A stretch of DNA of 36,681 nt from Ornithomonoglobus_A sp045649025 (lineage in GTDB: Bacteria; Bacillota; Clostridia; UBA1381), in NCBI GenBank assembly GCA_045649025.1, contig JAZRPB010000030.1, positions 1 to 36,681 of the forward strand, in the 5' to 3' direction. This document shows, in pieces, positions 15,934 to 24,609 of the stretch. Under the pieces are notes generated by a model, which saw nothing but the letters and a program-made list of their open reading frames with translations, was not told the DNA's origin and did not search any database. The position numbers were made by a program, and so were the translations under genes. Numbering within the stretch: the first letter of the stretch is position 1; every line of letters begins with the position of its first letter.

Positions 15934-17467
15934 CAATATTCAAAAACAAGAGAATATTGAAGAACAAAGCAATAGACGAATTAAGCTTGGTGTATTTATG
16001 TCGTATACTGTGATTGCGGTAAATATAATATCGGGATTGATATATACACCTTGGATGTTGAAGCAAATTGGCGACAGTAATTATGGTTTATATACGCTTG
16101 CAAGCTCGTTTATTTCTATGTTTATGCTTGATTTTGGAATGAGTGCAGCAGTTTCAAGGTTTGCTTCAAGATACATAGCATTAGATGACCAGGACTCGTT
16201 AAATAATTTTTTAGGAATTGTTTATAAATTGTATGGACTAATTTCGGTAGTTATTTCGATAATACTTATAGTTCTATTCTTTAATCTAAACACAATTTAT
16301 GCTAATATGTCATCTGCCGAACTTAGTACATTCAAAGTTGTATTTGTAATGACTGCATTTTCAACTGTATTTTGTTTCCCATTTGTTACTCTAAGTGGCA
16401 TAATGAGGTCGTACGAATATTTTTTTGAAATAAAATTATTTAATTTGCTTAACAAAATTTGTACTGTAATACTAACTATAATTGCTTTGATTGCTGGACT
16501 GGGTATATATGCACTTGTTGCAGTGCATGCGATATGCAATATTACTTTTGTGTTTGTAAGGATTATTTTTATCAAACGTAAAACAAGCATAAAAATAAAT
16601 TGGAAGGTTAGGGATAAGGAATTAACTAAAGGTATTTTTGGTTTTTCAATATGGAGTGCAATATCAGGAGTTGCACAACAACTGACACTTAATATTATGC
16701 CATCAATACTTGCTGCGCTTGTAAGTGCAAGCCAAGTGGCACACTTTTCATTAGCAAGAACCATTGAAGGATATGTATGGACAATATCCGAAGCAATAAA
16801 TGGTTTGTTTTTACCAAAGGTAACAAGAAGAATTGTTAAATCTGATACCGCTGAAGATGTGTTGCCGCTAATGATTAAAGTTGGCAGAATAATTTTATCT
16901 ATAACAGGACTTGTTGTTTGTGGAATTATATTGGTGGGACAAGATTTCGTTAAAGTATGGTTAGGTTCTGATGGATATAATGATGTCTACATTATGATGA
17001 TTTTACTTACAGTATATAGTATAATTTCATCACCACAACAAATTGCCAATACTTCTATGATTGTTTTAAACAAAGTGAGATACCAAGCCACTGTTGCTAT
17101 TGTATGTGCTATTTTAAATATAGCGGTTGCCCCGGTTTTTATTAAAATTTGTGGTGCAGTAGGTGCTGCTATATCTGTTTGCACAACATATAGTATACGT
17201 GTAATTATATCAAATGTAATATATTACAAGGTTCTTAAAATAAACGTGTTTAAGTTTTTTTGGGAATGTCACATAAAAATGTTACCTGGATTTTTAGTAT
17301 CAATAGTTGTTGGTGTAATAGCAGGTCGCATTATAACTTTTGATAGTAATGTTTTAAACATGTTTGCAAAAGGAATAATTTTTGTTCTTGCTTATATTAT
17401 TTCAATGTGGTTTATAGGTTGGAATGATGAAGAAAAGAATTTAATTAAGTCTGTAATAAAAAGATAA
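15923..17467 (+). CDS. Wzx-type oligosaccharide flippase
   Basis: A 514-residue integral membrane protein with about 14 hydrophobic segments, of the MOP/PST superfamily. After a short polar N-terminus it has the usual first-helix pattern with YTPWMLKQIGDSNYGLYTLASS. It should flip the undecaprenyl-linked repeat unit to the outer leaflet for the EpsG-like polymerase. GAGG is 11 nt upstream. Substrate preference cannot be inferred from the sequence. Confidence 0.9.
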   Translation: MKNNNIQKQENIEEQSNRRIKLGVFMSYTVIAVNIISGLIYTPWMLKQIGDSNYGLYTLASSFISMFMLDFGMSAAVSRFASRYIALDDQDSLNNFLGIVYKLYGLISVVISIILIVLFFNLNTIYANMSSAELSTFKVVFVMTAFSTVFCFPFVTLSGIMRSYEYFFEIKLFNLLNKICTVILTIIALIAGLGIYALVAVHAICNITFVFVRIIFIKRKTSIKINWKVRDKELTKGIFGFSIWSAISGVAQQLTLNIMPSILAALVSASQVAHFSLARTIEGYVWTISEAINGLFLPKVTRRIVKSDTAEDVLPLMIKVGRIILSITGLVVCGIILVGQDFVKVWLGSDGYNDVYIMMILLTVYSIISSPQQIANTSMIVLNKVRYQATVAIVCAILNIAVAPVFIKICGAVGAAISVCTTYSIRVIISNVIYYKVLKINVFKFFWECHIKMLPGFLVSIVVGVIAGRIITFDSNVLNMFAKGIIFVLAYIISMWFIGWNDEEKNLIKSVIKR

Positions 17468-17527
17468 AGTGGATTTATCTGACAAAGCATAATTATTACT
17501 AAAAAATGTTGAAATGAGGAAGGATAT

Positions 17528-18826
17528 ATGAATTTAAAGGATAAAAAACTCTTAATTTTGGGTGGTGTGTTTCAACACTGTAAATTAGTTGAAGCGGCTA
17601 AACATATGGGAGTAATTACATATGTTACTGATTATTTGCCACCTGAAAATTCCCCTGCAAAGCAAATAGCAGACCATTATTTTATGCATAACATTACTGA
17701 TATTGATGCAATTATGGAGGAATGCAAGAAAGAGAATATAGATGGAGTTATTTCTACTTCTTTAGATGCGTGTCAGAGGCCGTATCAACAGCTATGTGAA
17801 AAGCTTGTACTGCCATGTTTCGGCACATCTTGGCAATTTAAAGTTCTTACTGATAAGATAGCCTTTAAAAAGTTTTGTAATGAATGCGATGTTGATGTTA
17901 TACCTGAATATAGTGTGAGTGATTTCGAAGATAAAAATATATGTGATGAAAAGGTTGATTTCCCAATTCTTATAAAACCATGCGATAGTCGTGGCTCCCG
18001 TGGTCAGACAATATGTTATTCGTATAACGAGGCAAAAGATGCAATCAAATTTGCAGAAGCCGAGAGCCTCACCGGTAGAATTGTTATTGAAAAATATATG
18101 GGACAAGCAAATGATTTTTCTATGACAATACTTGTACTTAATAAAAAAGCATATGTTACACGAACAGTTGACAGAATTCTTGGTAAATATGAAGATGGAC
18201 TTGATAAGCTTGCAGTAGGTTCATTATCTCCATCAAAATTTACTGATACATATATTGAGAATGTTCATCCAAAAATTGAAAAGTTCATTGAAAATTTAGG
18301 GCTGGTTAATGCACCATTGTTTATGCAAGGATTTGTAGATGATGGTAAAATACGATTTTATGATCCGGGACTTCGCTTCCCAGGAGGAGAACATGAAAGG
18401 TTTTTTGAACAAGCAACGGGTAAAAATGTATTTTTCCCTTTGATTGAATACGCACTTACGGGGAATGTGTCAGAGGAAAGTATAAAATTAACCAATGAAG
18501 ATGTATTTTTGTCTGGAAAAATTGTTGGACAAACGTTGTCGGCTCTTAAGGCAGGAACAATTACTAAAATAGAGGGTATGGATAAAATTAGAAATCATCC
18601 TAATGTTATTGCTGTTTTTGAAAGATTTAAAATAGGTGATTCTATTACAGAAACTCACAATGTTAATCAGCGTTATTGTGAAATAGATGTGATGTGTGAC
18701 AGCAATGAGGAATTGTCGGATGTTGTAGAATTTATAAATTCTACATTAAAAATATATAATGAGCATGGAGAGGATATGATTATATCAAAGTATTCCTCTG
18801 AAATTGTTCTTAATCATAAAAATTAA
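17528..18826 (+). CDS. ATP-grasp carboxylate ligase inside the polysaccharide operon
   Basis: ATP-grasp enzymes activate a carboxylate as acyl phosphate and join it to an amine or other nucleophile. The pre-ATP-grasp domain opens with LLILGGVFQH (8-17). The nucleotide site has K150 in FPILIKP, the glycine-rich loop SRGSRGQ (154-160) and IVIEKY with E188. The metal motif, usually ExNxR, reads DPGLR (279-283) followed by FPGGEH: Glu is replaced by Asp and Asn by Gly, as in some divergent members. Its 432 residues make it a stand-alone ligase. GAGGAAGGA precedes the ATG. It leads a block with the TRAP permease and a sugar aminotransferase, which suggests linking an acid to an amino sugar; this is inference. 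D-Ala-D-Ala ligase or carbamoyl-phosphate synthase functions are unlikely from context. Confidence 0.85.
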   Translation: MNLKDKKLLILGGVFQHCKLVEAAKHMGVITYVTDYLPPENSPAKQIADHYFMHNITDIDAIMEECKKENIDGVISTSLDACQRPYQQLCEKLVLPCFGTSWQFKVLTDKIAFKKFCNECDVDVIPEYSVSDFEDKNICDEKVDFPILIKPCDSRGSRGQTICYSYNEAKDAIKFAEAESLTGRIVIEKYMGQANDFSMTILVLNKKAYVTRTVDRILGKYEDGLDKLAVGSLSPSKFTDTYIENVHPKIEKFIENLGLVNAPLFMQGFVDDGKIRFYDPGLRFPGGEHERFFEQATGKNVFFPLIEYALTGNVSEESIKLTNEDVFLSGKIVGQTLSALKAGTITKIEGMDKIRNHPNVIAVFERFKIGDSITETHNVNQRYCEIDVMCDSNEELSDVVEFINSTLKIYNEHGEDMIISKYSSEIVLNHKN

Positions 18827-18849
18827 TAAATATAATAAGGAGTGGAAAA

Positions 18850-20214
18850 ATGCCAGTTGAATTTTTGTATTTAGGAGTTGTATTTTTAGTAGCTATTATA
18901 GGTTTTTCTGTTTTGAAAAGACCATTGTACGAATGTATGCTTGCATCATTTGTTGTCTTGATGGCTGTTACAAATACATGGGTAAATCTAGGAGGATATA
19001 TATGGGAGGCTATGACCGAGCCGACCTTGTATGTAATAATAGTTTTTGTTATATCTGCTATGCTTTTAACAAAAACAACAATAGTTGATGACTGTATAGC
19101 TATAATTCTTTCGGTATTTGGAAGATTACGCGGTGGCGCTGGATTTGTCGCTATAATAGGAAGTACGTATATGGGTTCTCTTTCAGGAAGTGGCCCTGGA
19201 AATGTTGCAACCACAGGAATGTTTACTATTCCGGCTATGAAAAAATCAGGTTTTCCACCACATCTTGCAGCCAATGTAGAGGCACATGCTTCTACTATGG
19301 GAAATATGATCCCACCTGCCGGAATGATTGCGATTGCCTTTGCAGCGTTAGATACATTGTATCCAAATACATATACACTATCTCAGTATTGGATGTTATT
19401 ATGGGGAATTGCCCTCTGGTTTATATTACAGCGCATTGTTACACTGTACTTTATGTGCCGATATTACAAGGTTGAGCCAATGAAAAAAGAGGATATACCG
19501 AGTCTTAGAAAATCACTAAAGAATGGTTGGAAAGCGATTTTTCTTCCAATAATTGTATTTTTACCATTCTTTTTAACAAATAATTTTGAAAGCTTTTTTA
19601 TTTTAAGATTAGGCGAGAATGGCGCATCTGCATTTTCAAACAGTATACTGCTGTTTGTTCCGTCATTAATTGTAATTTGCGGTATTTTGCTTTCTGGGAA
19701 AGAAACAATCAAAAAGATGACACCTAAATTCAATTATGAGACTATCTGTAAAACAATGAAGAGTGTTGTTCCTACATCTGCTCTTGTTATGTTTGCATAC
19801 TTTGTAAGTAATGTTTTTGCAGATATCAATGTAGAAGTGGCAATTGGTGAGTTTATAAGCAACTTAAATATGCCACTGTACACATTGGCACTTACTATTC
19901 CGTTATTTACAGCAGTATTAGGGATGCTTATTCCTGGCTCTACACAAGTTAAAATTTTTGGTGGCATAATAATATCAATAATGGCAACTGCAGGTGCAAA
20001 CCCAATGCTAATCGCTGCAATGCTTCCATGTATATGCGGCGCAATGCACGGTGTTACGCCACCATATTGTGCGTGTGTTTATGCTGGAATGGGAATTGCC
20101 GAGGCCAAACTTAATCCGACACTGAAGAACTGTATGATTTGGATTATTTTACATTATGCGTTATCAGTCGCTATTATGCTTGAATGGCTTCCGGTATGGG
20201 GACTTATAAGATAA
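18850..20214 (+). CDS. TRAP-type transporter large permease (DctM/TAXI-M-like), no binding protein nearby
   Basis: The 454-residue protein has about 11-12 hydrophobic helices and the TRAP large-subunit signature: RLRGGAGFVAIIGS, LSGSGPGNVATTG (111-123), FTIPAMKKSGF, then AHASTMGNMIPPAG (146-158). A second half-repeat IPGSTQVKIFGG lies near 365-376. These motifs look closest to the M domain of TAXI-type permeases but there is no fused Q domain. TRAP systems import carboxylates with Na+ and normally need a DctP or TAXI binding protein; none is encoded in the window. AAGGAG lies before the ATG. The short two-helix protein downstream may replace the small subunit. Substrate unknown; a carboxylic acid is likely from the family. 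Confidence 0.85.
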   Translation: MPVEFLYLGVVFLVAIIGFSVLKRPLYECMLASFVVLMAVTNTWVNLGGYIWEAMTEPTLYVIIVFVISAMLLTKTTIVDDCIAIILSVFGRLRGGAGFVAIIGSTYMGSLSGSGPGNVATTGMFTIPAMKKSGFPPHLAANVEAHASTMGNMIPPAGMIAIAFAALDTLYPNTYTLSQYWMLLWGIALWFILQRIVTLYFMCRYYKVEPMKKEDIPSLRKSLKNGWKAIFLPIIVFLPFFLTNNFESFFILRLGENGASAFSNSILLFVPSLIVICGILLSGKETIKKMTPKFNYETICKTMKSVVPTSALVMFAYFVSNVFADINVEVAIGEFISNLNMPLYTLALTIPLFTAVLGMLIPGSTQVKIFGGIIISIMATAGANPMLIAAMLPCICGAMHGVTPPYCACVYAGMGIAEAKLNPTLKNCMIWIILHYALSVAIMLEWLPVWGLIR

Positions 20215-20229
20215 GGAGATAAGAGTAAT

Positions 20230-20493
20230 ATGCGCGAAAAGTTTTATAATATTTTAAACAAGCTGTATGGAATAACTATGACAATTGCATTTTTTGCAGG
20301 TATTATCCCGTTGATTCTTTTTATTGTTGCTATAGTTATTGGAGGTTCAGTAGGAGAAACAATATCTATGTTTTTATATAAGCAGGTTTATCCATGGGTT
20401 ATTGCACTTGCATCATTGTCTGTCTTGGTTGGATTGGTTGCTATGTATATCAAAAACGAAAAAGGATTGTCAGCTGACAATGATAAAAAATAA
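20230..20493 (+). CDS. Small two-helix membrane protein, possible mini-subunit of the TRAP permease
   Basis: The 87-residue product has hydrophobic helices at about 14-38 and 54-74, a basic N-terminus (MREKFYNILNK) and a charged tail. I do not recognise the family. It follows the TRAP large permease by 15 nt, with AAGGAG overlapping that gene's stop, so the two are co-translated. TRAP small subunits (DctQ) are normally 150-200 residues with four helices; this is half that size, and its N-terminus only loosely recalls DctQ. A reduced Q-like partner is inference from position. Confidence 0.6.
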   Translation: MREKFYNILNKLYGITMTIAFFAGIIPLILFIVAIVIGGSVGETISMFLYKQVYPWVIALASLSVLVGLVAMYIKNEKGLSADNDKK

Positions 20494-20522
20494 GACTGAT
20501 AATTCATAGAGAGGAATAAGTA

Positions 20523-21611
20523 ATGATTAACGTAACACGCTCCTCAATGCCAGCCTTTGAGGAGTATATAGAAGAAATTAAAGATTTATGGGAAACAAGA
20601 TGGCTCACGAATATGGGGGAGAAGCATAACAGACTTCAGGATGAGCTTTGCAGGTATTTATCCTGTTCCAATGTTTCACTTTTTACAAATGGACATCTTG
20701 CTCTTGAAGCAGTAATTGCAGCAATGAAGCTCACGGGTGAGGTTATTACAACTCCGTTTACGTTTGCATCAACCACGCAGGCGATAGTGCGAAATGGTTT
20801 GACACCTGTTTTCTGTGATGTAAATCCTATAGATTATACGATTGATGTTAATAAAATTGAAGAATTAATTACCGATAAAACGTCTGCAATTATTCCTGTA
20901 CACGTATATGGAAATGTATGTGATGTGTATGAGATTGAAAAAATTGCAAAAAAGCATAATTTAAAGGTTATATATGATGCTGCACATACATTTGGCGTAC
21001 ATGTGGGTGATAAAGGTATTGCATCATTTGGTGACGCATCTATGTTTAGCTTTCATGCCACAAAGGTGTTTAACACAATTGAGGGCGGATGTGTAACATA
21101 TAATGATGATACACTTACGGAAAAATTACAGATACAGAAAAATTTTGGTATGTGTGGTGAGGAATATCCTGAAATTGCCGGTAATGCAAAGATGAATGAA
21201 TTTCAGGCAGCTATGGGACTTTGTAATTTACGTCATATAGATGAGGAATTAGCAAAACGAAAGGCAGTTGTTAAAAGGTATCAGAAACGCTTATCCGAAG
21301 TATCTGGCATTACGGTATGGCAGGAACAGAAGGGTGTTACGCATAACTATGCGTACTTGCCGGTAATATTTGAAAAATCAGTATTTGGAAAATCCCGTGA
21401 TGAAGTAGCAACGCTTTTAGGCGGAAATGGAATATTTGCCAGAAAGTATTTTTATCCAATAACGAGTGAATTTGAGTGTTACAAGGGTAAATTTGAGATA
21501 CAACCAACCCCTGTTGCAAAGGATGTATCCCAAAAAGTTTTAACTCTGCCATTATATGCGGATTTATCATTAGAAGAAGTTGACAGAATTTGTGATATTA
21601 TTCTAAAATAA
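20523..21611 (+). CDS. DegT/DnrJ/EryC1-family PLP sugar aminotransferase
   Basis: This family transfers an amino group from glutamate to a keto sugar nucleotide. Cofactor residues are visible: D152 in YDAAHTFG and the Schiff-base lysine K181 in FHATKVFNTIEGG. TPFTFASTTQAI and VHVYGN are also diagnostic. At 362 residues it resembles VioA/DesV-type enzymes acting on dTDP-4-keto-6-deoxyglucose, the product of the RmlA-RmlB pair encoded at 22723-24608. With no RmlC or RmlD in the window, a dTDP-4-amino-4,6-dideoxyhexose (such as Qui4N or Fuc4N) is the likely product. C3 rather than C4 action cannot be excluded. Confidence 0.9.
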   Translation: MINVTRSSMPAFEEYIEEIKDLWETRWLTNMGEKHNRLQDELCRYLSCSNVSLFTNGHLALEAVIAAMKLTGEVITTPFTFASTTQAIVRNGLTPVFCDVNPIDYTIDVNKIEELITDKTSAIIPVHVYGNVCDVYEIEKIAKKHNLKVIYDAAHTFGVHVGDKGIASFGDASMFSFHATKVFNTIEGGCVTYNDDTLTEKLQIQKNFGMCGEEYPEIAGNAKMNEFQAAMGLCNLRHIDEELAKRKAVVKRYQKRLSEVSGITVWQEQKGVTHNYAYLPVIFEKSVFGKSRDEVATLLGGNGIFARKYFYPITSEFECYKGKFEIQPTPVAKDVSQKVLTLPLYADLSLEEVDRICDIILK

Positions 21612-21622
21612 AAGGAGCCACA

Positions 21623-22726
21623 ATGGAAAAAAATGCAAATATAGAAGCTTTACCTAAGAAATCGAATCAAGCAACAAATAGGGAGTCTGGAATTGAGCTG
21701 TTGAGAATTATTACAATGATAGTGATTGTAGCTCATCATTTTGTTGTTAATTCGGGACTTATACCAGATATTATGAATGAAAAAACATTTTCAATTGATA
21801 GAATGTTTTTATTGCTTTTTGGTTGGGGCGGAAAAACAGGCATAAATTGTTTTGTTATGATAACAGGATATTTTATGTGCAAATCAAAAATTACAATTAA
21901 AAAATTCTTAAAGTTAATACTGTGTATTGAATTTTACCGTTTTATTATTTATGCTGTATTTATAGCAACAGGAATGACGGAATTTTCATTTATTGGTTTT
22001 GTAAAAGCAGTTTTACCTATATCGTACATAGACAAAGGTTTTACCACGGCTTATGTTATTTTTTTCTTATTTATACCATTTCTAAATATACTTATAAATG
22101 GTATGAATAAAAAGCAACATATGGTACTTGTTATGTTATTAGTATTTGTATATACAATATGGAATACAATTGGATTTAAAGTTATATTTAATTACGTTAC
22201 ATGGTTTAGTGTTATATATCTAATAGCATCGTATATAAGAATATATCCGAATAGGTTGTCTGAGTCGAAAAAAATGTGCGGTGCATTATGCATAATATTT
22301 TTACTTTTATCCTGGATGAGTGTAATTCTGGGTACATTACTTGCACAAAAATTAGGAAGAAATTTTGCATATTATCTGGTATCTGACTCAAACAAGCCAT
22401 TAGCTCTTGCAACAGCAGTATCTGCTTTTATGTTCTTTAAAAATCTAAAAATAGGTTACATAAAGGTAATAAATAACATTGCCGCTTCTTGTTTTGGTGT
22501 ATTACTTATTCATGCTAACAGTTTTGTTCGACCATGGTTGTGGAAAGATTTGCTTAAAGTGGTTGAGCATTATGAAAATGGTAATATTATATTGTTTGCT
22601 ATATTATCGGTGTTAGCAATATATATTTTCTGCACTTTAATCGAAATAATAAGAATAAAATTTATTGAAAAACCATTTTTTAGGTGGTTTGACAATCATT
22701 ATAAGGAAGGAAGAGAAAAGAAATGA
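21623..22726 (+). CDS. Acyltransferase family 3 membrane protein
   Basis: A 367-residue membrane acyltransferase of the OafA/WecH type, with about ten helices. The N-terminal block GIELLRIITM and VAHHFVV holds the conserved histidine pair of the family; FFLFIPFLN and EKPFFRWF near the C-terminus are also typical. Such proteins add acetyl or other acyl groups to surface glycans. AAAGGAG precedes the ATG. Its end overlaps rmlA by 4 nt (ATGA). It could O-acetylate the polymer or N-acylate the amino sugar; neither can be decided. Confidence 0.85.
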   Translation: MEKNANIEALPKKSNQATNRESGIELLRIITMIVIVAHHFVVNSGLIPDIMNEKTFSIDRMFLLLFGWGGKTGINCFVMITGYFMCKSKITIKKFLKLILCIEFYRFIIYAVFIATGMTEFSFIGFVKAVLPISYIDKGFTTAYVIFFLFIPFLNILINGMNKKQHMVLVMLLVFVYTIWNTIGFKVIFNYVTWFSVIYLIASYIRIYPNRLSESKKMCGALCIIFLLLSWMSVILGTLLAQKLGRNFAYYLVSDSNKPLALATAVSAFMFFKNLKIGYIKVINNIAASCFGVLLIHANSFVRPWLWKDLLKVVEHYENGNIILFAILSVLAIYIFCTLIEIIRIKFIEKPFFRWFDNHYKEGREKK

Positions 22727-23595
22727 AAGGTATTATTTTAGCCGGGGGACGCGGAACACGTCTTTATCCAATGACAAAGGTTACATCAAAGCAGTTGTTA
22801 CCTATATATGACAAGCCTATGATTTATTATCCGCTATCGGCTCTGTTGCTTGCAGGAATACGTGAAGTGCTTATTATATCAACTCCTGAAGATACTCCGG
22901 TTTATGAGGAGCTTCTTGGTAATGGGGAAAAGCTTGGAATAAAAATAGAATATAAGGTTCAGCCTGAACCTAAAGGTCTGGCACAGGCATTTATAATAGG
23001 CGAGGAATTTATTGGTGATGACAATGTTTGTCTGATACTTGGTGATAATATTTTTTATGGTAAGGACTTTACCAAGATACTTAAAAATGCACAGGAAAAT
23101 CTTGATGGTGCAGTCATATTTGGCTACCCTGTAAAAAATCCCAAGGCATTTGGTGTTGTAGAATTTGATGAAAATAAAAATGTTGTATCAATCGAAGAAA
23201 AACCCCAAAATCCTAAATCAAACTATGCAGTACCTGGACTGTACTTTTATGACAATGACGTTGTTGAAATTGCAAAGAATGTTAAACCATCAGCAAGAGG
23301 CGAGCTTGAAATAACTTCAGTAAATAATGCATACCTCCAAAAGGGCAAGCTTAAAGTAGAACTTATGCAGCGTGGTATGGCATGGCTTGATACAGGTACA
23401 CCGGCGGGAATGCTAAAGGCAAGTGAGTTTGTTCAGACTGTGCAGGAAATGCAGGGATTTTACATATCCTGTCTTGAAGAAATTGCATGGCGTAGAGGCT
23501 TTATAGATTCAAAGCAACTTAAACAACTTGGCGAAGAATTAAAGATGACAGAATACGGACAGTATTTATTATCACTTGCGGAGGGAACAAGATGA
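22723..23595 (+). CDS. rmlA: Glucose-1-phosphate thymidylyltransferase
   Basis: Makes dTDP-glucose from dTTP and glucose-1-phosphate. The N-terminus has the nucleotidyltransferase signature LAGGRGTRLYPMT with KQLLPIYDKPMIYYP-type substrate block, and LGDNIFYG carries the metal aspartate. Its 290 residues match the short RmlA form. It overlaps the upstream acyltransferase and the downstream rmlB by 4 nt each, so expression is tightly coupled. The pair feeds the aminotransferase at 20523. Confidence 0.97.
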   Translation: MKGIILAGGRGTRLYPMTKVTSKQLLPIYDKPMIYYPLSALLLAGIREVLIISTPEDTPVYEELLGNGEKLGIKIEYKVQPEPKGLAQAFIIGEEFIGDDNVCLILGDNIFYGKDFTKILKNAQENLDGAVIFGYPVKNPKAFGVVEFDENKNVVSIEEKPQNPKSNYAVPGLYFYDNDVVEIAKNVKPSARGELEITSVNNAYLQKGKLKVELMQRGMAWLDTGTPAGMLKASEFVQTVQEMQGFYISCLEEIAWRRGFIDSKQLKQLGEELKMTEYGQYLLSLAEGTR

Positions 23596-24608
23596 AAATT
23601 TTAATAACAGGCGGTGCTGGATTTATTGGTGCAAATTTTGTGTATTATATGCTTGATAATCACCCTGAATATGAGATTGTTGTGCTTGATAAGCTTACAT
23701 ATGCAGGAAACCTTGAAACTCTTGAGCCAATTATGGACAAGATTACATTCGTAAAGGGAGATATTGCGGACCGTCAGTCAGTATATAAGCTGTTTGAGGA
23801 GGAAAAGCCTGATATTGTTGTAAATTTTGCAGCAGAATCCCATGTTGACCGTTCTATTGAAAATCCTGAAGTTTTCCTTGTAACAAATATTTTAGGAACA
23901 CAGGTTTTGATGGATGCATGCCGTAAATATGGAATAAAAAGATACCATCAGGTATCAACTGATGAAGTATATGGCGATTTGCCGCTTGACAGACCCGATT
24001 TATTCTTTACGGAAGAAACTCCAATACATACTTCAAGTCCGTATAGCTCATCAAAAGCGAGTGCAGACCTGCTTGTTGGTGCATATTATAGAACTTATGG
24101 CTTACCGGTTACAATTTCAAGATGTTCAAACAACTATGGACCGTATCATTTTCCTGAAAAATTAATTCCATTAATGATTGCGAATGCTTTAAATGACAAG
24201 TCGTTGCCGGTATATGGCGAGGGATTAAATGTTCGTGACTGGTTATATGTTGAAGACCATTGTAAAGCCATTGACCTTATTATTCATAATGGAAAAGTTG
24301 GCGAGGTTTATAATATTGGCGGTCATAATGAAAAGGCTAATATTGATATTGTAAAAACAATACTAAAGCTCCTTGATAAGCCTGAAAGCTTAATCACATA
24401 TGTTACCGACAGAAAGGGCCACGATATGCGTTATGCAATTGACCCCACAAAGATACATACTGAACTTGGATGGCTGCCTCAAACAAAATTTGATGATGGT
24501 ATTGTAAAAACAGTTAATTGGTATTTAGAAAACAAGCCATGGTGGGAAAAGATAATAAGTGGCGAATATATGGATTACTACAAAAAAATGTATGATGAAA
24601 GAGGTTAA
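23592..24608 (+). CDS. rmlB: dTDP-glucose 4,6-dehydratase
   Basis: Converts dTDP-glucose to dTDP-4-keto-6-deoxyglucose. The NAD-binding GGAGFIGANF is at the N-terminus, STDEVYGDL holds the Asp-Glu acid/base pair, and SPYSSSKAS carries the YxxxK motif. Its 338 residues are of normal length. It is the branch point for rhamnose or amino sugars; rmlC and rmlD are absent here, which favours the DegT route. They may still exist elsewhere in the genome. Confidence 0.97.
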   Translation: MKILITGGAGFIGANFVYYMLDNHPEYEIVVLDKLTYAGNLETLEPIMDKITFVKGDIADRQSVYKLFEEEKPDIVVNFAAESHVDRSIENPEVFLVTNILGTQVLMDACRKYGIKRYHQVSTDEVYGDLPLDRPDLFFTEETPIHTSSPYSSSKASADLLVGAYYRTYGLPVTISRCSNNYGPYHFPEKLIPLMIANALNDKSLPVYGEGLNVRDWLYVEDHCKAIDLIIHNGKVGEVYNIGGHNEKANIDIVKTILKLLDKPESLITYVTDRKGHDMRYAIDPTKIHTELGWLPQTKFDDGIVKTVNWYLENKPWWEKIISGEYMDYYKKMYDERG

Positions 24609-24609
24609 T

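Noticed and set aside
16297..16764. 155-codon frame antisense to the flippase
   Set aside because: It is a shadow of the membrane-protein codons and has no ribosome binding site or known motif.
24559..24609. Earlier in-frame start for capE inside rmlB
   Set aside because: The added residues come from the rmlB frame overlap and lie before the conserved N-terminal strand; ATG 24610 has a good ribosome binding site.
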